DNA of 64,000 nucleotides, taken from assembly GCF_018327705.1 (NCBI RefSeq), contig NZ_BNEM01000001.1, forward strand, positions 806,001-870,000. Reading direction: 5' to 3'. Positions 25,450 to 34,009 of this stretch are shown piece by piece (within the stretch, counting starts at the first letter, position 1; each line of letters starts with the position of its first letter). This DNA comes from Catellatospora sp. TT07R-123. Lineage in GTDB: Bacteria; Actinomycetota; Actinomycetes; Mycobacteriales; Micromonosporaceae. Below the pieces are notes generated by a model. It was not told where the DNA came from, searched no databases, and worked only from the letters and a program-made list of their open reading frames with translations. The translations under genes were made by a program, and so were the position numbers.

Positions 25450-25504
25450 CATCTCCAGGTAGCGCGGTGTGTCCGGACCGGGCGCACGGCGCTACCTGGA
25501 GATG
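25450..25504. terminator. Bidirectional terminator containing the efeO stop
   Basis: A 16-bp perfect stem (25450-25465 with 25489-25504), CATCTCCAGGTAGCGC against its complement. The right arm contains the last codons and TAG stop of efeO on the minus strand, so the arm is partly coding. Confidence 0.75.
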
Positions 25505-26622
25505 ACTGCGGCGATCTTGCTGACGGGCTCCGCCAGGGCGTTCACCGCATCCGACAGTTCCCGCAGCTGGGCCGTCGTGAGTTCGGTGTGCAGCTTCCAG
25601 CCGTCGGCAGTCGCATACCGCCCGAGGGTTTCGCGTACGGCGGCGAACTGGCGGTCGAGCTCGGCGACGGTGGCCGGATCGCGGTCGAGCAGGGCAGGGC
25701 GCAGGGCCTGGACAGCTGCCTGGGCGCCTTCGAGGTTGGCCTGGAAGTCCCACAGGTCGGTGTGGGAGTAGCGCTCCTCCTCGCCGGTGATCTTGCCGGA
25801 GGCGATCTCGTCGAGCAGGCTCTTGGCGCCGTTGGCCAGCTGTAGCGGGTTGAACTGCACCGTCTTGGCGCGGGCGACGAGGTCGGTCACGTCGGCCAGC
25901 AGCTGGTCGGCGATGGGCCCGTCCTTGGCGACGTCGCCGTTGACCCACAGGTCCTGCTCGATGCGGTGGAAGCCGGTGAACTGCATGCCGTCGTCGGCCA
26001 CTTCGGCGCGGCCGTCGATCTTCGGGTCGAGGTCGCCGAAGCTGGAGGCGACCGGTTCGATGCGCTCCCAGTAGGTGCGGGCGACCGGGTACAGCGACTT
26101 GGCCTTGGCCGTGTCGCGGTTCTTGACGGCGGTGACGAACTCGCCGGTGCGGGTCAGGAACGCGTCGGCCTGGCTGACGACGTAGCGGTGGTAGGCGTCG
26201 GTGGCGTCTTTGAGTTTGGCGTCGGCGGTCAGCGGCGCGGCCGAGCCGGCGACGGTGAAGTCCGCGCGGATGCCGGTGCCGCTCATGCCGGGGCGGCAGG
26301 AGGTCTGGTAGGTGCCCGGCGGCAGTTCGACGCTGAGGTCGCGGGTCAGGCCCGGGGTGATGTTCTCGACTTCGCCCATGACCCGGTCACCTACGGCGTA
26401 GACGTAGAACTCGGTGACCTTGGTGCCGGTGTTGGCGATGCGGAACGTGACGGTGCCGGCGTCGCCGCTGGTGCGGGTCAGGCCGCAGTGGGTGTCGTCG
26501 GCGGCCACGGCGATGACGGCCGAACCGGTGTCAGCGGGTGTGGGACTGTCGCTGTCGCAGCCCGCGGCGGCGACGGCCAGGGTTGCCAGGGTGGCGGCGG
26601 TCAGGATGCGGCGCATGGTCAT
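25492..26622 (-). CDS. efeO: EfeO-type iron uptake lipoprotein
   Basis: A 376-residue protein. The signal peptide carries lipobox AAAGC. Residues about 35-125 form a cupredoxin-like domain (VTFRIANTGTKVTEFYVYA, GTYQTSCRPGM) and the rest an imelysin/M75-type helical domain with the conserved GFHRIEQDLW. EfeO captures iron outside the membrane for the EfeU permease. ATG 26622 overlaps the efeU stop (ATGA); MTMRR gives a second possible ATG six bases later. No efeB peroxidase gene follows. Confidence 0.88.
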   Translation of the reverse strand: MTMRRILTAATLATLAVAAAGCDSDSPTPADTGSAVIAVAADDTHCGLTRTSGDAGTVTFRIANTGTKVTEFYVYAVGDRVMGEVENITPGLTRDLSVELPPGTYQTSCRPGMSGTGIRADFTVAGSAAPLTADAKLKDATDAYHRYVVSQADAFLTRTGEFVTAVKNRDTAKAKSLYPVARTYWERIEPVASSFGDLDPKIDGRAEVADDGMQFTGFHRIEQDLWVNGDVAKDGPIADQLLADVTDLVARAKTVQFNPLQLANGAKSLLDEIASGKITGEEERYSHTDLWDFQANLEGAQAAVQALRPALLDRDPATVAELDRQFAAVRETLGRYATADGWKLHTELTTAQLRELSDAVNALAEPVSKIAAVISR

Positions 26623-27476
26623 TCTCCGGTTGTGGTGGCGGTGGCGGCAGGCTGCGGCGCCGGAGCTGGTGGCGTGGGCCGCCGGAACAGGAAAAGGAAC
26701 AGGACCGGGATGCCGTAGGCGATCCAGGCGATGGTCTCCAGCACGGTGGGCGCGGGCGTCATGTTGACGGTGCCGCGCAGCAGTTCGGCGTACCACGTGG
26801 TCGGGTCGAGCACCGCGGTGATGTCGAAGGCGATCCGGTTCAGGCCTGGAACAACTCCGGCTTCCTGCAGGTCATGGACGGCGTATTTGAAGATGCCCGC
26901 GGCCACCACGATGAGCAGCCCGCCGGTCCACGTGAAGAACCTGGTGAGGTTGATCCGGATCGCGCTGGCGTACAGGGCGGCGCCGATGGCCGCCGAGGTG
27001 ATCAGGCCGCACGTGATCGCGATGCCGGGCCAGCGGGAGCTGGCGCCCTGCAGGCTGGCGAAGAAGAACAGCGCGGTTTCCAGCCCTTCGCGGGCGATGG
27101 CGAGGAACGCGGTCACCACTACCGCGGTCGCGCCCATCTCGACGGCGTGGCCGAGTCTGCCGCGCAGGTCGCCGCCGATCGACCGGGCGGCGCGGCGCAT
27201 CCAGAACACCATCCAGGTCACGAACGCGACGGCGGCCAGGGAGGCGATGGCGTCGAACAGTTCCCGGTGGTGGGAGGTCATGTTGGCGCTGGTGTACTCG
27301 AGCAGGGCGGCGAACCCCACCGACAATGCAATCGCGGCGCCGACGCCGGTCCACACCTGCGGCAGCCGCCGTCGCTGTCCGGATTTGACCAGGAAGGCCA
27401 CGAGGATGGTCACGACGAGGGCGCCTTCGAGGCCCTCGCGCAGCCCGATCAGGTATGAAGGCAGGAAGAATCGCAT
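26619..27476 (-). CDS. efeU: EfeU/FTR1-family iron permease
   Basis: A 285-residue membrane protein with about seven helices. The two REGLE iron-exchange motifs are intact: GLREGLEGALVV near residue 12 and AIAREGLETALFF near 127. These motifs define the ferrous/ferric permease family. A proline-alanine-rich tail follows the last helix. It is the first gene of efeUO, preceded by an IdeR/DmdR-type iron box and a CCTACA-type palindrome. Confidence 0.9.
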   Translation of the reverse strand: MRFFLPSYLIGLREGLEGALVVTILVAFLVKSGQRRRLPQVWTGVGAAIALSVGFAALLEYTSANMTSHHRELFDAIASLAAVAFVTWMVFWMRRAARSIGGDLRGRLGHAVEMGATAVVVTAFLAIAREGLETALFFFASLQGASSRWPGIAITCGLITSAAIGAALYASAIRINLTRFFTWTGGLLIVVAAGIFKYAVHDLQEAGVVPGLNRIAFDITAVLDPTTWYAELLRGTVNMTPAPTVLETIAWIAYGIPVLFLFLFRRPTPPAPAPQPAATATTTGE

Positions 27477-27526
27477 GCTCGGCTCCGGGGGTGGGCAGCG
27501 TCGGCTGTGCGGGAATCCACAGATCC

Positions 27527-27541
27527 CCTACACGCTGTAGT
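27527..27541. promoter_or_regulatory. CCTACA-type palindrome upstream of efeU
   Basis: CCTACACGCTGTAGT, dyad CTACA-CGC-TGTAG. It lies 51 bp upstream of the efeU start and next to the iron box; on the minus strand its second arm reads TGTAGGGG, which could double as a -10 element. Confidence 0.5.
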
Positions 27542-27543
27542 AT

Positions 27544-27562
27544 GAAGGCTAGCCTAACCTAC
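27544..27562. promoter_or_regulatory. IdeR/DmdR-type iron box
   Basis: GAAGGCTAGCCTAACCTAC matches the 19-bp DtxR/IdeR consensus TWAGGTWAGSCTWACCTWA at 15 positions, including the full central TAGCCTAACCTA half. It sits about 70 bp upstream of efeU, as expected for iron-dependent repression of iron uptake. Confidence 0.75.
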
Positions 27563-27669
27563 CCGGCGCGAGCAAGGCCGGCCGTCCACCCGACGAAGCT
27601 TCAGTCCGCTGTCGCAGTCGGACAGGAGCGGCGGCGCACCTGAGCTCTGGTACGCCGCCGCATCCGAGC

Positions 27670-28716
27670 TCAGGTCAGGTCGATCCGCCGGATGCGCAGC
27701 ACACCGACGGCTCCGACCGCGGCCGCCAGCAGCAGGTAGACGGCGAGCTCGGTGTACTGGAACCGCCAGAACCGCCCCGCCGGCTGATACTCGACCTGCT
27801 GGCGCAGCCCGAGCCGGTTGATGGCCTGGTCGCATTCGGCCAGCGACGCCGTCGCCGAGACGCACACGTCGGGAGCGGGCACCGCGCCGGCGTGGCCGCC
27901 GGCATCGACGGTGGCGACGTCGAGCAGCCACCCGCCACCGACGTCCACGGGGCTGGAGACCAGCAGCATGCCCTGGTCGAGGTGGAGGTTCTGCGGCATG
28001 CTCGGCTCAAGCTGCAGCTCCACCACCGAGTGCGCGGGCGGTGCGTAGTCGGCTCGGATCATGGCCGGTATCAGCAGTTGGACACCCAGCAGGACCGCGG
28101 CGGTGACCGCCATCGCCGCGATGGTCCGCCGGGCGAGCACTCCCACGGTGGTCCCGAGCAGGAACGCGAACAGGGCGTAGCCGACCGGCGCCACACCACG
28201 GGCGCCGAACACCAGGGGTGCGAATCGGTTGGGCAGGCTCAGCCCCTGGTCGTGTCCGGGCAGGGCGCTGGCCAGGTCCAGCGGCTGCGACCACCAGGAC
28301 ACGGCGAGGCTGAGCAGTGCGGCCGTCCCCGCTGCGGCCAGGCCCAGCATGAGCAGTTTGGCGGCAGTCCACCGCATCCGGGTGATGCCCTGGCTCCACA
28401 CCACTCGCAGCGTCCTGGCTTCCAGCTCGCGGGCGACCAGCGGCGCGCCCCAGAACATGCCGATGAGGGCGGGCAGCAGGTACAGCGCGACGATCGCGGC
28501 GTAGAAGACCGCCAGCGCGGGCTGGAACCCGTTGATCGCGGCCGCGAACTGCGTCTGGGCACGCTCGCAGGTGTCGGTGCACGCGGCCAGGCCGCTGGCG
28601 GCGAAGGCGTCGCGCACGCGGGCTCCGGTCGCCGCCAGTGCCACGGCCACGGCGGCGACGAAGCCGAGGGTCGCGGCGGCCTGGACGCGGAACTGGCGCC
28701 AGGTGAAGTACATCAT
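27670..28716 (-). CDS. ABC-2 type transporter permease
   Basis: A 348-residue membrane protein starting MMYFTWRQFRVQAAATLG, with about six helices and a large extracytoplasmic loop between the last two (residues about 225-320) holding two cysteines. The segment FWGAPLVARELEARTLRVVWSQGITRMRW is typical of ABC-2 permeases that pair with a CcmA-like ATPase. ATG 28716 overlaps the ATPase stop by 4 bp. The exported substrate is unknown; similar pairs confer self-resistance or move lipids or peptides. Confidence 0.82.
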   Translation of the reverse strand: MMYFTWRQFRVQAAATLGFVAAVAVALAATGARVRDAFAASGLAACTDTCERAQTQFAAAINGFQPALAVFYAAIVALYLLPALIGMFWGAPLVARELEARTLRVVWSQGITRMRWTAAKLLMLGLAAAGTAALLSLAVSWWSQPLDLASALPGHDQGLSLPNRFAPLVFGARGVAPVGYALFAFLLGTTVGVLARRTIAAMAVTAAVLLGVQLLIPAMIRADYAPPAHSVVELQLEPSMPQNLHLDQGMLLVSSPVDVGGGWLLDVATVDAGGHAGAVPAPDVCVSATASLAECDQAINRLGLRQQVEYQPAGRFWRFQYTELAVYLLLAAAVGAVGVLRIRRIDLT

Positions 28717-29453
28717 CGCTGCTCCTGCGGGAACTGGCTGCGGCCCAGCGCGAGGTGGCCGAGCACGAGGGTTTCCAGGTCGGTCGCTGACGCCTCGGTG
28801 AGCAGGTCGGGCACGGTGCCTGCGGCGGCGACCTGCGCGGCGCTCAGGACGATGAGGTAGTCGCAGCTGACGGCGAGGTCGGAGACCACGTGCGAGGACA
28901 GGACGATGGTCGTGGCGTGTTCGGCGGTGGCCTGGCGGAGGGCGTCGAGGAACTCCCGTCGGGCCAGCGGGTCGAGGCTGGCGACGGGCTCGTCCAGCAG
29001 CAGCAGCTCTGGCCGTTTGGCCAGCGCGAGCGTCAGTGCGAGCTGGGCGCGCTGGCCACCGGACAGGGTGCCGACCCGGTCGGTGGGGCGCAGGTTGAGC
29101 TGGGCCAGGCGGTCGGCGGCGAAGCGCTGGTCCCAGCGGCGGTTGAGGCGGGCGCCGAGGGTCAGGTGGTCGGCGACCCGCAGGTTGGTGTAGAGGGGTG
29201 CGTCCTGGGCGACGTAACCGACTCGGGCGGTCTGCCGCGCGCTGCCGGCCGGGGTCTGGCCGAGGACCTGCACATGCCCGGAGGTCGGGCGGATGTGTCC
29301 GGCGGCCAGCGACAGCAGGGTCGACTTCCCGGCGCCGTTGGGGCCGACCAAGCCCACCGTGCGGCCCGCCGGGATGGTCAGGTCGCAGTCGCGCAGCGCC
29401 CACCGTCCCCGATATCGCTTGCTCAGAGCACGCGCATCCACTGCAACGTCCAT
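28713..29453 (-). CDS. ABC transporter ATP-binding protein (CcmA type)
   Basis: About 246 residues from ATG 29453, which has GAGGAGA seven bases upstream; an in-frame ATG 99 bp earlier yields a low-complexity extension and is rejected. Walker A GPNGAGKST, signature LSGGQRAQLALT, Walker B LLLLDEPVASLD and the SSHVV switch are present. It drives the coupled ABC-2 permease and diverges from a NarL-type two-component pair that probably controls it. Confidence 0.87.
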   Translation of the reverse strand: MDVAVDARALSKRYRGRWALRDCDLTIPAGRTVGLVGPNGAGKSTLLSLAAGHIRPTSGHVQVLGQTPAGSARQTARVGYVAQDAPLYTNLRVADHLTLGARLNRRWDQRFAADRLAQLNLRPTDRVGTLSGGQRAQLALTLALAKRPELLLLDEPVASLDPLARREFLDALRQATAEHATTIVLSSHVVSDLAVSCDYLIVLSAAQVAAAGTVPDLLTEASATDLETLVLGHLALGRSQFPQEQR

Positions 29454-29653
29454 GGTCTTCTCCTCGCGGAAGTGCGCCGTCTGCGGCGCTCCGGACGGCG
29501 CGGTACCGCCCGGATGCCCACCCTGCCGGGGTGGTGCCGGCCGTGGCGTCATGCCGGCGACCCGAGTTACCAGCCCGCATAAGGCCTGGGTATGGCCGCG
29601 TCGTGGTACCTGGGTCTGACGCCGTCGGTGGCCTGCGCGGCTACGGTGTGCCC

Positions 29654-30865
29654 ATGGATCCGCGCCCGCTGCTGCCCACCACCGTCAGACAGTGGGTCTT
29701 GCTGGACACGGTCGTTCTGCTGCTGAGCAGCCTCGTGGCCACGACGGCGCTGGCGGCGTCGGTCAATCCGCTGCCACCCGCCGTCCACGTCCCGGGTACC
29801 GGCCCGGCGTGGATCGCCTATCTGGTCGCGGTGCCGGTGATCGTCGCCGCTGCGTTAAGACGGCTGCTGCCGCCTGCGGTGTTGGTCGCGGCGTCGGTCG
29901 CCGGTGCGGCGGTGATGTTCGGTGTGCCGACCGCGGCCCCCGCGGTCGCCGCCCTGTACCTGATCTACCTGGTGCCGGCCCGTCTGGCCACCGGCGCAGC
30001 TGTGGCAACCCTGGGCGCAGCCGTGCTGATGTGCGTGGTCCGGTCGACGTACCTCGGTGTCGGGTTGTCCGCCGGGTCGTGGCTGGGTTCGTCGGCGATG
30101 GCGGCGCTGCTACTGGTGGTGGCGTGGACGCTGGGCTACGGTGCCGACCGGCAGCGCCGCTACGCCGCCGTCCGCCAGCAGCAGGCAGTCCAGGCCGCCC
30201 ACGAGCAGCTCGCCCAGCAGCGGCAGGCGCTGAGCGAGGAGCGGCTGGAGATCTCCCGCGAGGTTCACGACGTGGTCGCGCACACCTTGGCCGTGATCGC
30301 GGTGCAGGCCGGGGTCGCCAATCACGTCGCCGGGCAGCACCCGCAGGAAGCCCGGCGCGCACTGCAGACGATCGAGGAGACCAGCCGCGGTGCGCTCGCG
30401 GAGATGCGCCGCCTGCTGGCGGTACTGCGTCCTGACCGCACTCCTGCCGACACCGGTCCGATGCCGGGCCTTGCCGACCTCGGCGATCTGGTGGACCGCA
30501 GTGCGCAGGCCGGGCTTGCCGTGACCGTGCACACCGACGGCAGCCCTCCGTCTGGCCTGCCGGCTGGTCTCAGCCTGGCGGTCTACCGCATCGTGCAGGA
30601 GTCCCTGACCAACATCATCAAACATGCCGGCCCGGCATCCTGCACCGTGCGGCTGTTCTACCAGCCGCAGGAGATCACCGTGGTGATCAGCGACGACGGG
30701 CGGGGCGGACTGCCCGCGACCTCCGGCCACGGCCTGGTCGGCATGCGCGAGCGGGTCGCCATGTACCGTGGCCGGTTCGTGGCCGGGCCCCGGCCGGAAG
30801 GCGGTTTCACCGTGACGGCGGTGCTGCCCGTACCCGCAGGTTCCGATCCCGGGGCGGGCCGGTGA
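29654..30865 (+). CDS. NarL-type sensor histidine kinase (HisKA_3)
   Basis: A 403-residue protein with about five N-terminal membrane helices and little extracytoplasmic sequence. It has a HisKA_3 dimerisation helix with EISREVHDVVAHTLAVI (phospho-acceptor His in VHDVVAH) and an HATPase_c domain (YRIVQESLTNIIKHA, HGLVGMRERV). Such intramembrane-sensing kinases often monitor envelope stress and regulate an adjacent ABC exporter. It overlaps the regulator gene by GTGA. Confidence 0.88.
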   Translation: MDPRPLLPTTVRQWVLLDTVVLLLSSLVATTALAASVNPLPPAVHVPGTGPAWIAYLVAVPVIVAAALRRLLPPAVLVAASVAGAAVMFGVPTAAPAVAALYLIYLVPARLATGAAVATLGAAVLMCVVRSTYLGVGLSAGSWLGSSAMAALLLVVAWTLGYGADRQRRYAAVRQQQAVQAAHEQLAQQRQALSEERLEISREVHDVVAHTLAVIAVQAGVANHVAGQHPQEARRALQTIEETSRGALAEMRRLLAVLRPDRTPADTGPMPGLADLGDLVDRSAQAGLAVTVHTDGSPPSGLPAGLSLAVYRIVQESLTNIIKHAGPASCTVRLFYQPQEITVVISDDGRGGLPATSGHGLVGMRERVAMYRGRFVAGPRPEGGFTVTAVLPVPAGSDPGAGR

Positions 30866-31515
30866 TCCGGGTCCTCGTCGTCGACGACCAGGCCCTCGTC
30901 CGGGGCAGCTTCCGGCTGTTGGTCGACACCGCACCGGACCTGGCCGTGGTGGGCGAAGCCGCGACCGGGCTGGAAGCCGTCGACGCCGCCCGCCGCCTGC
31001 GGCCCGACGTGGTACTGATGGACGTTCGCATGCCCGACCTCGACGGCATCGAGGCCACCCGGCGGATCATCGCCGACCCGGTGACGGCCGAGGTCAAGGT
31101 GCTGGTCCTGACGACGTTCGACATCGACGAATACGTGTTCGGCGCGTTGCGGGCCGGCGCCAGCGGTTTCCTGCTCAAGGACACCCGGCCAGGTGACCTG
31201 CTCGACGCCATCCGAGTGGTGGCAGGCGGCGAGGCACTGCTGGCGCCGACGGCCACCCGCCGCCTGATCGAGCAGTTCGTACGGCACGCCCCGCAGCAGC
31301 CGGCATCGGTCGAGCTGCCCGACACCACCGAGCGGGAACGCGAGGTCCTGGCTCTGGTCGGGGCGGGCCTGTCGAACACGGAGATCGCGCAGCGGCTGCA
31401 CATCAGCGTGTCGACGACCAAGACCCACATCGGTCGGCTGCTCATGAAGCTCGGCGCCCGTGACCGCGCCCAGCTGGTCATCATCGCGTTCCAGAGCGGC
31501 CTGGCTCGACCCTGA
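30862..31515 (+). CDS. NarL/LuxR-family response regulator
   Basis: A 217-residue protein from GTG. The receiver domain has VVDDQALVR, the phospho-Asp in VVLMDVRMPDLDG and the lysine in FLLKDTRP. The C-terminal LuxR helix-turn-helix reads TEREREVLALVGAGLSNTEIAQRL. It is coupled to the kinase gene upstream and probably regulates the divergent ABC-2 exporter. Confidence 0.9.
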   Translation: MIRVLVVDDQALVRGSFRLLVDTAPDLAVVGEAATGLEAVDAARRLRPDVVLMDVRMPDLDGIEATRRIIADPVTAEVKVLVLTTFDIDEYVFGALRAGASGFLLKDTRPGDLLDAIRVVAGGEALLAPTATRRLIEQFVRHAPQQPASVELPDTTEREREVLALVGAGLSNTEIAQRLHISVSTTKTHIGRLLMKLGARDRAQLVIIAFQSGLARP

Positions 31516-31629
31516 CCGCAGCGATACCGCACAGGTCCGCCGTACCGGGACGTCGCCGTGCGGTTTTTGGGCACCACCGGTGTCGGCGGTACGGTTCAGG
31601 CAGGCCGACGACGGGACAGGGACGGGTAC

Positions 31630-32004
31630 ATGAACAGTCCGCCGAAGAGGCGCGGCGCCGGACAGCTCGAGCACGAGGTCCTCGCGGTGCTGTGGGCCGC
31701 AGCCCAGCCGCTGACCCCGGCAGAGGTCGCCACCCAGCTGGACTCGGGCCTGGCCTACAACACCGTGCACACGATCCTGACCCGGCTGCAGGAGAAGGGC
31801 CAGATCAGGCGCGAGGTGATCGAGGGCAGGGCAAGGTACAGCCCGGTTCAGGACGCGGCCGCAGCCGCGGCCGGGCAGATGCGTGCGGTGCTCGACAACA
31901 CCTCCGACGACCGTGCTGTGGTTCTTGCCCGCTTCGTCACCGATCTGGATCCGGCGGACGAGGCGGCACTGCGGGACGCTCTCGACCGCCGCCACCGCCG
32001 ATAG
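31630..32004 (+). CDS. BlaI/MecI/CopY-family transcriptional repressor
   Basis: A 124-residue protein from the ATG reading MNSPPKRRGAGQLEHEVL. The winged helix (EVLAVLWAAAQPLTPAEVATQLDSGLAYNTVHTILTRLQEKG) matches the BlaI/MecI family, with the dimerising helices at the C-terminus. Classical members are inactivated by an adjacent M56 protease; none lies here. The only M56 gene in the window is at 48943. The next gene encodes a membrane protein, perhaps under its control. Family members bind TACA/TGTA dyads, comparable with the palindromes in this window. Confidence 0.85.
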   Translation: MNSPPKRRGAGQLEHEVLAVLWAAAQPLTPAEVATQLDSGLAYNTVHTILTRLQEKGQIRREVIEGRARYSPVQDAAAAAAGQMRAVLDNTSDDRAVVLARFVTDLDPADEAALRDALDRRHRR

Positions 32005-32093
32005 CCGCAGCCGCCCGCCCACGGCTGCCGTTTGCCCTGCCTCGCCCGCTGGGGATTGCCGACTGCCCCGCTGCTGACTACTGTCCGGCCGTG

Positions 32094-32777
32094 ATGATCC
32101 GTTGGATCCCCGCCCTTGCCGTGCTCGGTATCGTGCTCGCGATCCTGGGCGCGGTGCTGTTTCCCGCCGCGCTCGGCGGCGGCGGCCTGTTGGCGCTGGG
32201 TGGTGCCATCGTGGCGCAAGCAGCCTGCGTTCTCCTGACCCGGATCGGGCCGCTGTCCCCGCGGCGCGCGGATCCGGTGGTGATCCGTATCGGCGCCGTC
32301 ACCGGGGCCGTCACCGGTCTGCTCTACGGAGGCGAGATCGTCTCCGAGTACGTCAGTTCGGCGGTCACCGACGCCAGCGTCGCACTGGGGTGGGCCATCG
32401 TCGGAACGCTTGTCGTCTCGTCGATGGTCGCAGCGGCGGTCGCCACCGTGCGGCTGCGTTCGATCCGGGCCGGGCTCACCGCCGCGGCCTACGCCGCGAT
32501 CGCCGAGTACCTGGTCTGGTATCCGTTCGTGCTCGGCGCCTACTACGCGATGAGACACAGCGCCAGCTTGGAACGTGTATGGCGCGCCGAGGGAACCTAC
32601 CTCGACTTCGCCCGCAGCGGCATGTCCGACATCCGCGCCTTCGTCATGCAGGATTTCTGGGGAGCGGGATTCTTTCACCTGGTAGCGGGGCTGATCATCG
32701 CCGGTCTCTTCGGCACGTTCGCCACGCTGGCCACGCGGGTCGCGCAACGATTGCTCACCTCACCCGCCGCCCCGTAA
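32094..32777 (+). CDS. Integral membrane protein, unknown function
   Basis: A 227-residue protein. ATG 32094 gives a start directly at a membrane helix (WIPALAVLGIVLAILGAVL). About five to six hydrophobic segments follow, with a soluble insertion near residues 155-190 (SLERVWRAEGTYLDFARSGMSDIRAF). I recognise no family. It lies 89 bp after the BlaI-type repressor in the same direction and is a plausible partner or target. Confidence 0.6.
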   Translation: MIRWIPALAVLGIVLAILGAVLFPAALGGGGLLALGGAIVAQAACVLLTRIGPLSPRRADPVVIRIGAVTGAVTGLLYGGEIVSEYVSSAVTDASVALGWAIVGTLVVSSMVAAAVATVRLRSIRAGLTAAAYAAIAEYLVWYPFVLGAYYAMRHSASLERVWRAEGTYLDFARSGMSDIRAFVMQDFWGAGFFHLVAGLIIAGLFGTFATLATRVAQRLLTSPAAP

Positions 32778-33120
32778 CCGGCCGGCCCGGCGTCGTCACA
32801 CGCCGCCTGGTGTCGGCGTACAGACAAACGTGCACAGCCGCATACGCGACGACGTACACAAGGGCCCGCCCTTGGCAGAGCGTCCGCCTAACTCCGCATT
32901 CGTTGGCTGAGAAGCACTCACGTCAGCACGCGGGCTCATGATCGTGACTGTCGGTAGCCATCAACAAGTGAGTTCGAGGGCTGGCACGACTTGCGGAACA
33001 TCCGCTTCTGCCGATGAGTGGATGTCGCTTTAGATGATCGCTCACTGTGGCTGTATTTCAGTGCTCGCGTACCTTCGTAAGCAACAACAAAGGACCCTTT
33101 ACCGGAGACGAGTACCGCGT
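32778..33120. other. Lower-GC intergenic stretch
   Basis: About 340 bp with noticeably lower GC than the surroundings. Short frames on both strands lack protein character, and I see no hairpin or repeat worth naming. The 3' end carries the promoter of the next gene. Confidence 0.5.
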
Positions 33121-33819
33121 ATGACAGTCGACCAAGCGCCCGCTGATGCCGCTGCTGGGCGCTCGCTTGCCGATGCACTCGCTGCGCCCCTGCTCGGCGC
33201 CTACCGGGCAGGCGGCTTCGGTCTGGCGTTCCTGCTTCTCGGTGCCACGATCCTGACCGGTGCCGGGTTCGTTGACCGTGGACCGGTCACCTACGTGCTA
33301 CTCGGCATCGGCATCCTGCTGGTGCTCATCCCCTGCTACTTCTTCTTCATCAAAGAAATACGGCCTATCGACCGGGCTCGGAAGGCCGTTGTCAGCAACG
33401 AGGAGCTGATCAACCAACTGCAGCAGGCAGCCGTTTCCGCCGCGCAGCTGGGCCTGATGCTGCAGGCAGTGGTGTACAAGCACTCGCGAGATGTCAACGC
33501 GCTGCTCAACCTAACCCGGTCGCAGCTGCAGCACATCCCGTTCGGTCTGGCCAGAAAACTCGCTGACCAGCCTGCCTTGGTCAACGCTGACGCGCTTGCC
33601 GCGGGTGTGGTGTCGTTCTCGGAGCAGGCCGAGGAGGTGCTTCGCGAGATCAACGCGGCAATCGTCGAGGCTGACGCGGCCCGGCTGCGCAAGTACATCG
33701 ATGAGGCCGACAAGCTCAAAGCGTCGATACGAGCGGTTCTGACGGCCCGCAACGAGCTGGCCGCCGAGGCGGCCGATGGAGTCGGGGAAGACGAGCCTGA
33801 AGCACCTATTCCTGCCTGA
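33121..33819 (+). CDS. Two-helix membrane protein with cytoplasmic coiled-coil region
   Basis: A 232-residue protein from MTVDQAPADAAAGR. Two close membrane helices (GLAFLLLGATILTGAGFV and VTYVLLGIGILLVLIPCYFFF) are followed by a long helical region rich in heptads (ELINQLQQAAVSAAQLGLMLQ, ADKLKASIRAVLTARNEL) and an acidic tail. No enzymatic motif is seen. The layout suggests a membrane-anchored scaffold; function unknown. Bases 33820-34009 beyond it contain no supported feature. Confidence 0.55.
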   Translation: MTVDQAPADAAAGRSLADALAAPLLGAYRAGGFGLAFLLLGATILTGAGFVDRGPVTYVLLGIGILLVLIPCYFFFIKEIRPIDRARKAVVSNEELINQLQQAAVSAAQLGLMLQAVVYKHSRDVNALLNLTRSQLQHIPFGLARKLADQPALVNADALAAGVVSFSEQAEEVLREINAAIVEADAARLRKYIDEADKLKASIRAVLTARNELAAEAADGVGEDEPEAPIPA

Positions 33820-34009
33820 CCAGGGATGTTACCTGGCTTCTATGTAGCGGCGCTGGGCGGGGCGCCCGCCGAAACCGTGCTTGGCGAAGGTGGGTCAGTG
33901 GACTCGTTCTCATCGCCAGTCCTTCTACCTTGTGCACGTTGTGGCGTACGCACCTGCGTAAGTTGACCCTGTACGCCGACACCTGGCAAGTCCTTCAGCC
34001 GGCAGCAGG

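Noticed and set aside
32936-33178. Minus-strand frame of about 80 codons in the lower-GC gap
   Set aside because: Serine/arginine-rich without RBS, and it overlaps the start of the two-helix membrane protein gene.
33820-34009. Frame with VRTHLRKLTLYADTWQ between two genes
   Set aside because: Too short, no start support, no recognisable family.
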